DNA of 64,000 nt from Charina bottae (taxonomy: Eukaryota > Chordata > Lepidosauria > Squamata > Charinaidae). Where the stretch lies: positions 88,538,501-88,602,500 of the forward strand of contig JALMGJ010000001.1 in assembly GCA_023362775.1 (NCBI GenBank), in the 5' to 3' direction. Numbering within the stretch: position 1 is the stretch's first letter; the number at the start of each line of letters is the position of its first letter. The position numbers and the translations under genes were made by a program. Of this stretch, positions 59,601 through 64,000 are shown one piece after another. Below the pieces are notes generated by a model. That model ran no database searches. It was not told the origin of the DNA and worked only from the letters and a program-made list of their open reading frames with translations.

Positions 59601-61859
59601 AATCTGGTGAAAGGAAAGATGTGAGTGAGTGAGTGAGTGAGTGAGTGAGTGAGTGAGTGAGGAGGGAATAATGAATTTAACAACAACAAGGATTATTTTG
59701 TATTTTCCAACAGTTTTATTATGCCATTGTATTTTTTTGAACACAAAAAGGACTAAATGCTTTGGTATATATAGATTTCAGCTTCTGTTTGCTGCCAGTG
59801 ATAAATATTGGGGTTGTGATGTTGAGGTTGTGATGAAGACTGTTCACTGGGAAACTATGGTTTCTATTTCTGTTGTACAGTCTTTGAACAATGTGAAATC
59901 CCTTCATAATAGGTTTTTTGTGTCTTCAACTTATCTATTTGTAAATTATTTGTGATTATCTTGACCTACCTCACAGGGATGTTGTGAGGCCCAGCTATCC
60001 ATCTCACAAGCTGATGGACAAAAAGTGCTAAAAAAGTGTTAATGAATTTATCGTTTAGTTTTATATTATCACTAGCTGTGAGAGTGTTTAGTTAATCTGG
60101 AAGAGAAAAAAATATTCTCTGCTAATAATAGAGGCCAATCTCCTTCATAAATGGTCTGAAAAATAGTCTATTCCTCTGCACAAAGTTGAGGCACACGTGT
60201 ATCATGAGGCTGGTTCACACATATATATGTAAACAGGTTCACCTGATGACTCTCATCTGATTGTGTGAACAGGCTTCAGTGAAAAACCTTATGCTGAGGA
60301 AATACAATTTCACTTGTGATATTTGATAGCACGTTCACATACACAGACCATCCCCTGCTCCACTCCTTGTGATAAAAATGCATGTGTGAACCAATCTTTT
60401 ACTGTATCTCAACTTTCATCTCTTATTGCCATCTGATAAATCTGAGCAGAGTCCTAGCCAGTACTTGATGACAGTGGTGTTCTTAACGCTTGCAATCTTC
60501 TTGTTAAGTACAGTGAAATGCTTGCTCATACTTTGGGGAATAGCCTTGATTCAATGGGGGAAACAGCTGACCGTTGTATGCTACAGAAAAACTTCTCTTT
60601 GCTTGAGTCAAATGGGTTCATTTGATTGCCTTTGAGTTTCCTGACTGCCTAACCTATGAACCACAAATGGAATTTGTTACTTAGGAATATTTCTTTTCAG
60701 TGCGTGCAGCTGTTATTTGTTCTTACTACTATTTTAACTGTATGACCTTATGCAAAGGCTGGTGGCAGTGGTGACAATGGAAGAACAAAAGAGATATCAA
60801 AACTCATCAGAGATGCTCACCTATTCAAATGAAGCAGTTCCTCCTAATACCTTCAGAATAACCCAGCAAACTGTGCAATTAACAGGACTGGGCGGGACAA
60901 GGTGTTCTGGGTTATATCAGCAGGTCCACCTTTCTCATCATGCAGTGTTCATGTCAGTGTTCAGAGGTGTCTTTAACCAACGGAGGCAAAGAGCAGGTGG
61001 TCTTACATTAGAGATCCAATAGATAACCTTGGTTTGATCTGTTGAAATAAGCAGAGCCCAGGGTTGCAGTGGAACATCACCAGTCTCTGGGATTAATTCA
61101 GTTAATGGCTGCCCTTAGTAACTGTTTAAAATCTGCTATGAAAATATACAATGATATATAAGGTGGGGGAGGGGAAACAGGAAGAGAACAAAGAATATTT
61201 CCAACATCTTTATTTTTCCCTTTTTGTCTGGATTATATTTGGCCCATCTACCTAACACTGTTTATATAGCACTACTCTGGAGATTAATGGGGAGAAATAA
61301 TCAATCTTTGAATATTGGAAAAGGAAGAAATTGGGTGGTCTTGATTCTTGCAGGTTTAATTCAAAGAAGCATTAGCTGTCCAAAGAATAATCTGATCACA
61401 TTTAATCGTGCAAAGGACATGTAGAACATTTAGAATTGTATGCAGTAATCAGATCAATGGTTTTACATTGATCCATTGTACATCTAACAGGAAGTAGTTC
61501 TGTATGTAAGATTTTCTTTTCAGGGAATCACTAAGGATCATATTTACATAGTATATATTTTATCACTGTGTATTATGGTGGTTAGAGCATTGAACAGGGC
61601 CTGGCAAGACATAGGTTCATATCCTTGCCTAACCATAGAGCTCCCCTGGTGATCACGGGCCATTAATTATCTTTTAGTGAATGTCACCCTTTTAAAGCAA
61701 GAGAGATAACCATACCCTCCTTAAAAGAAGGACTGGATAAAAAATATTAAATAATTCTGAGATAAAGAAAAGGGAATTCTGGTTTTCCTTTGCAAGGGTA
61801 AGAAAAGTGGTGCCTTCCAAAATTTCCTGTATGACATTATTTTTTAAAGCCTTGTATAG
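56657..61859. other. intergenic unique-looking DNA, no gene recognised
   Basis: Low in recognisable transposons. (TTGG)n-like text lies at 57361-57427, a (GTGA)n microsatellite at 59621-59661 and an octamer-like ATTTGCAT at 58048-58055. No ORF shows a family motif. Confidence 0.45.
59621..59661. repeat. (GTGA)n microsatellite
   Basis: Ten perfect GTGA units. Confidence 0.95.
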
Positions 61860-62284
61860 CAGGGGTGGGCAACCCATAGCCCACATGAAGCCCCCAGCAC
61901 CCCACTCATACTGCCCAGAACCTCATGAAACATGTGAGAGCAATTTGATGGAGGGGAGTTAAGGGGCAGATGTGTAACTTTAACTGTTACAGAGGTTTGA
62001 TGCACCCTTAAAACCCCTAAAATTGCATCCCTTAAAAACCCCTAAAATTAGACCAATATTTCCCTCAGGAAGTGTTACAAGCGAAATTAGTGATTTAAGC
62101 ATTAAAGAATTATTTTGCCATTTGAACCGTCCCCCCAAAAAAACATGCAGGAATGGATCCAAAAGTGTCAGCCCCTTCAGTGACATCACAGCATCAACAA
62201 CCAAACTCCTATGGCCTCATAGAGGGCAAACGTGTTAGAGTGTAGCAGGTAGCTCCGATGCCAAAAAAAGGTTGCTCACCCCTG
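61860..62284. mobile_element. hAT-like element with caggggtgggcaacc termini
   Basis: The left end caggggtgggcaacc matches the complement of the right end ggttgctcacccctg at 14 of 15 positions; 425 bp long. The flanking 8-mers ttgtatag and acttacaa do not match, so the TSD has decayed or the right end is displaced. No transposase. Confidence 0.6.
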
Positions 62285-62544
62285 ACTTACAAGGATCCCT
62301 TCTGGTCATAGAAACAGTGATATTCTTAAGAGCACCTGTTTTTGTTTATGGAAGAACTTGGTTACTGTAGTTCAAGGATGGTTGCCATGGTGAAACGGTC
62401 TTTTCATCTATTTGCTCAGTTTAAAGTCTCTAAAATTTTCCTATAGTGTAGGGTCATGATTTCATTGTGGCAAAAACAGATAAGAACAAAAAAGAATTCA
62501 TCATTTCAGTAACTGAATGCTGTCAGAATGCCATCCTCTTAGAC

Positions 62545-62674
62545 CAGTGATTCGCAACCTTGGCAACTTTAAGATGTGTGGATTTCAAATCCTGGAATTC
62601 CCCAGCCAACTGGCTGGGGAATTCCAGGAGTTGAAGTCCACACATCTTAAAGTTGCCAAGGTTGTGAAACACTG
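62545..62674. mobile_element. palindromic hAT-like miniature element, complete
   Basis: A 130-bp near-perfect fold-back: cagtgattcgcaaccttgg pairs with ccaaggttgtgaaacactg, and ctttaagatgtgtgg with ccacacatcttaaag, meeting at ccagccaactggctgg. Perfect 8-bp TSD tcttagac at 62537-62544 and 62675-62682. Confidence 0.88.
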
Positions 62675-62682
62675 TCTTAGAC

Positions 62683-64000
62683 TCTGAAAACTAGAACTGC
62701 CCTTATTACAGATAAATTATTTGTTTATTAATAGCATATGATCAGTCACCATGTCCAAGTTGTCTTTTAATCTCTACCTTTCTTCCAGAATTTCCTGCTA
62801 TGTTCAGATCTCTTCTTAGGTTTGTGTCTGACATCAGGATAGACTCTTGTTCCTTTTTTGCCCACCAAAAAGTTTTTGTCCAATTGATTACAATTTGATT
62901 ATTTATCAAATAATTACGTTGATTATTTCGGCTGCCTCATGTTTTTTCCCCACCAAATGGGTTAGGGTTAGGATTTTTGATCAATGGTTGACAGTTACCT
63001 CAGTAAATTTATGTATCCACTCTGTAATCCCAACAGGGATATTGCATCAATCGATTACATCCGCAGCAGGCAAAAACTTTTCGTACATGAGATTTTAACA
63101 CTAGTGGCGAACCAAGAAGGAACAAGAGTCCCAAGATATTATACCTGAGTATTTCCGAATGTTGAATACTATGAGAATCTACGTCATTACTTCCAAAGCT
63201 AAGTCTATGCTGGTGCCTATTTCAATCTTTTCATGAAGAGAAAATACTCCTGGGTCACCAAGCATTGGCTGTAACAGTACAGTGTGGAAGATCCCACACT
63301 GTACTTGTATGTACTTGTACATACAAATATAAACATTTTAATTATGACAATAGTTGTGACCGTAGTCTACCTGCAGTACCTGTTGCACAACTCGGCTGCA
63401 CTTTCAATATATTATCAACTCCAGCCTAGTGTCACATATTATGCAAAATAGGCCTGCATATCAATATTACTGAAGTTACAATCTGAGTAACTTCGCCCAT
63501 TTCCATGCTTAAAAGTGAGCTAGTGGAATCCCTGTTCTTACATACAAATTCCTGTCTGATTGCTTTTGTTAAAAGTGGTGCTATTAAAAAGCATGGCCTT
63601 GGCTGAGCAATTTTGAGGTGCAGGCTGTATAATGAAATGGTGCTTAGCAGGTATAGACTAAAGAAAATCTACTCACTTCTAGTTGTAGACATTCTTCTTG
63701 AGAGAACTAGTCTTCTAGTCTAACTTGATTTAATAGTCCTCTATACAAAAGAATTCTTGCACAAAGAAAGGTAGCATGGCAAGGAGAATGCTAAGCTAAA
63801 ATCTTAATTCTGTCTTGATAGTGTTTTTTGTGGATAGAACGTTTCCATATTGAGGAAAATTTAGTTGTGTGAGCTTCTTTGCCTGCAGTCTGAATTGTTG
63901 CAACCCAGACACCGGCTTATCACCTTGTTGTGTTTTAGATCAAAGTTGAAAGCTACCAGTATAGGAAATTCTATGAGCTGGTTCATTATGGATGCTTGCT
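62683..64000. other. intergenic DNA, no gene recognised
   Basis: No coding segment or repeat family recognised on either strand. Confidence 0.45.

Overview
This is vertebrate chromosomal DNA, most likely from a squamate reptile (lizard or snake). The evidence is the mixture of repeats: a full-length BovB (RTE) LINE with an open reading frame, a tRNA-derived SINE with a BovB-like tail (Sauria-SINE type), old CR1 and L2-type LINEs, Penelope-like elements (PLEs), hAT miniature elements and many microsatellites. The species cannot be named from this window.

The only host gene recognised is the 3' part of an XK-related gene, best matched from memory to XKR6, on the + strand. The internal exon is 43058-43254 and the last coding exon is 47982-48946. 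The first exon is not seen, so about 1-43057 is probably part of the long first intron. 43255-47981 is the second intron, and sequence after 48946 is a probable long 3' UTR followed by intergenic DNA. No rRNA, functional tRNA, CRISPR or prokaryotic feature is present.

Layout. 1-2443: intron without recognised genes. 2455-5676: BovB copy with a perfect 11-bp target-site duplication (TSD) and a 1010-codon ORF. 7327-8144: GC-rich segment joined to an internal BovB fragment. 10248-10506: first of six related GC-rich hAT miniature elements (others at 17414, 27631, 30629, 36163 and 42526). 11480-13020: decayed LINE with a C-terminal zinc finger. 14306-14640: SINE. 17740-18135: L2-type fragment. 21715-24150: old CR1 in minus orientation. 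26425-27930: BovB of a second lineage, interrupted by a hAT element. 30240-31500: RTE-type relic, interrupted by a hAT element and an L2 tail. 34028-34318: BovB 3' end. 35285-37400: L2/CR1-group LINE, interrupted by a hAT element. 39885-41968: 5'-truncated PLE with intact reverse transcriptase and GIY-YIG coding sequence. 43058-48946: the XKR gene end. 51710-51955 and 54026-54161: fold-back PLE derivatives. 54-64 kb: mostly unique AT-rich DNA with a few hAT and simple repeats.

The most interesting signal is a group of PLE-derived insertions. Three short ones (43379-43564, 51710-51955, 54026-54161) are inverted repeats of PLE terminal sequence, each bounded by a 12-13 bp TSD. The two larger ones, the long PLE and a further relic near 46.95 kb carry hammerhead-ribozyme-like motifs; in the best preserved of these, helix III is reduced to the palindrome ACGT, as expected of hammerheads that work as dimers. 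The window thus shows several PLE lineages that left self-cleaving-RNA motifs and fold-back footprints around one gene. All functional statements about ribozyme or transposition activity are predictions from sequence.
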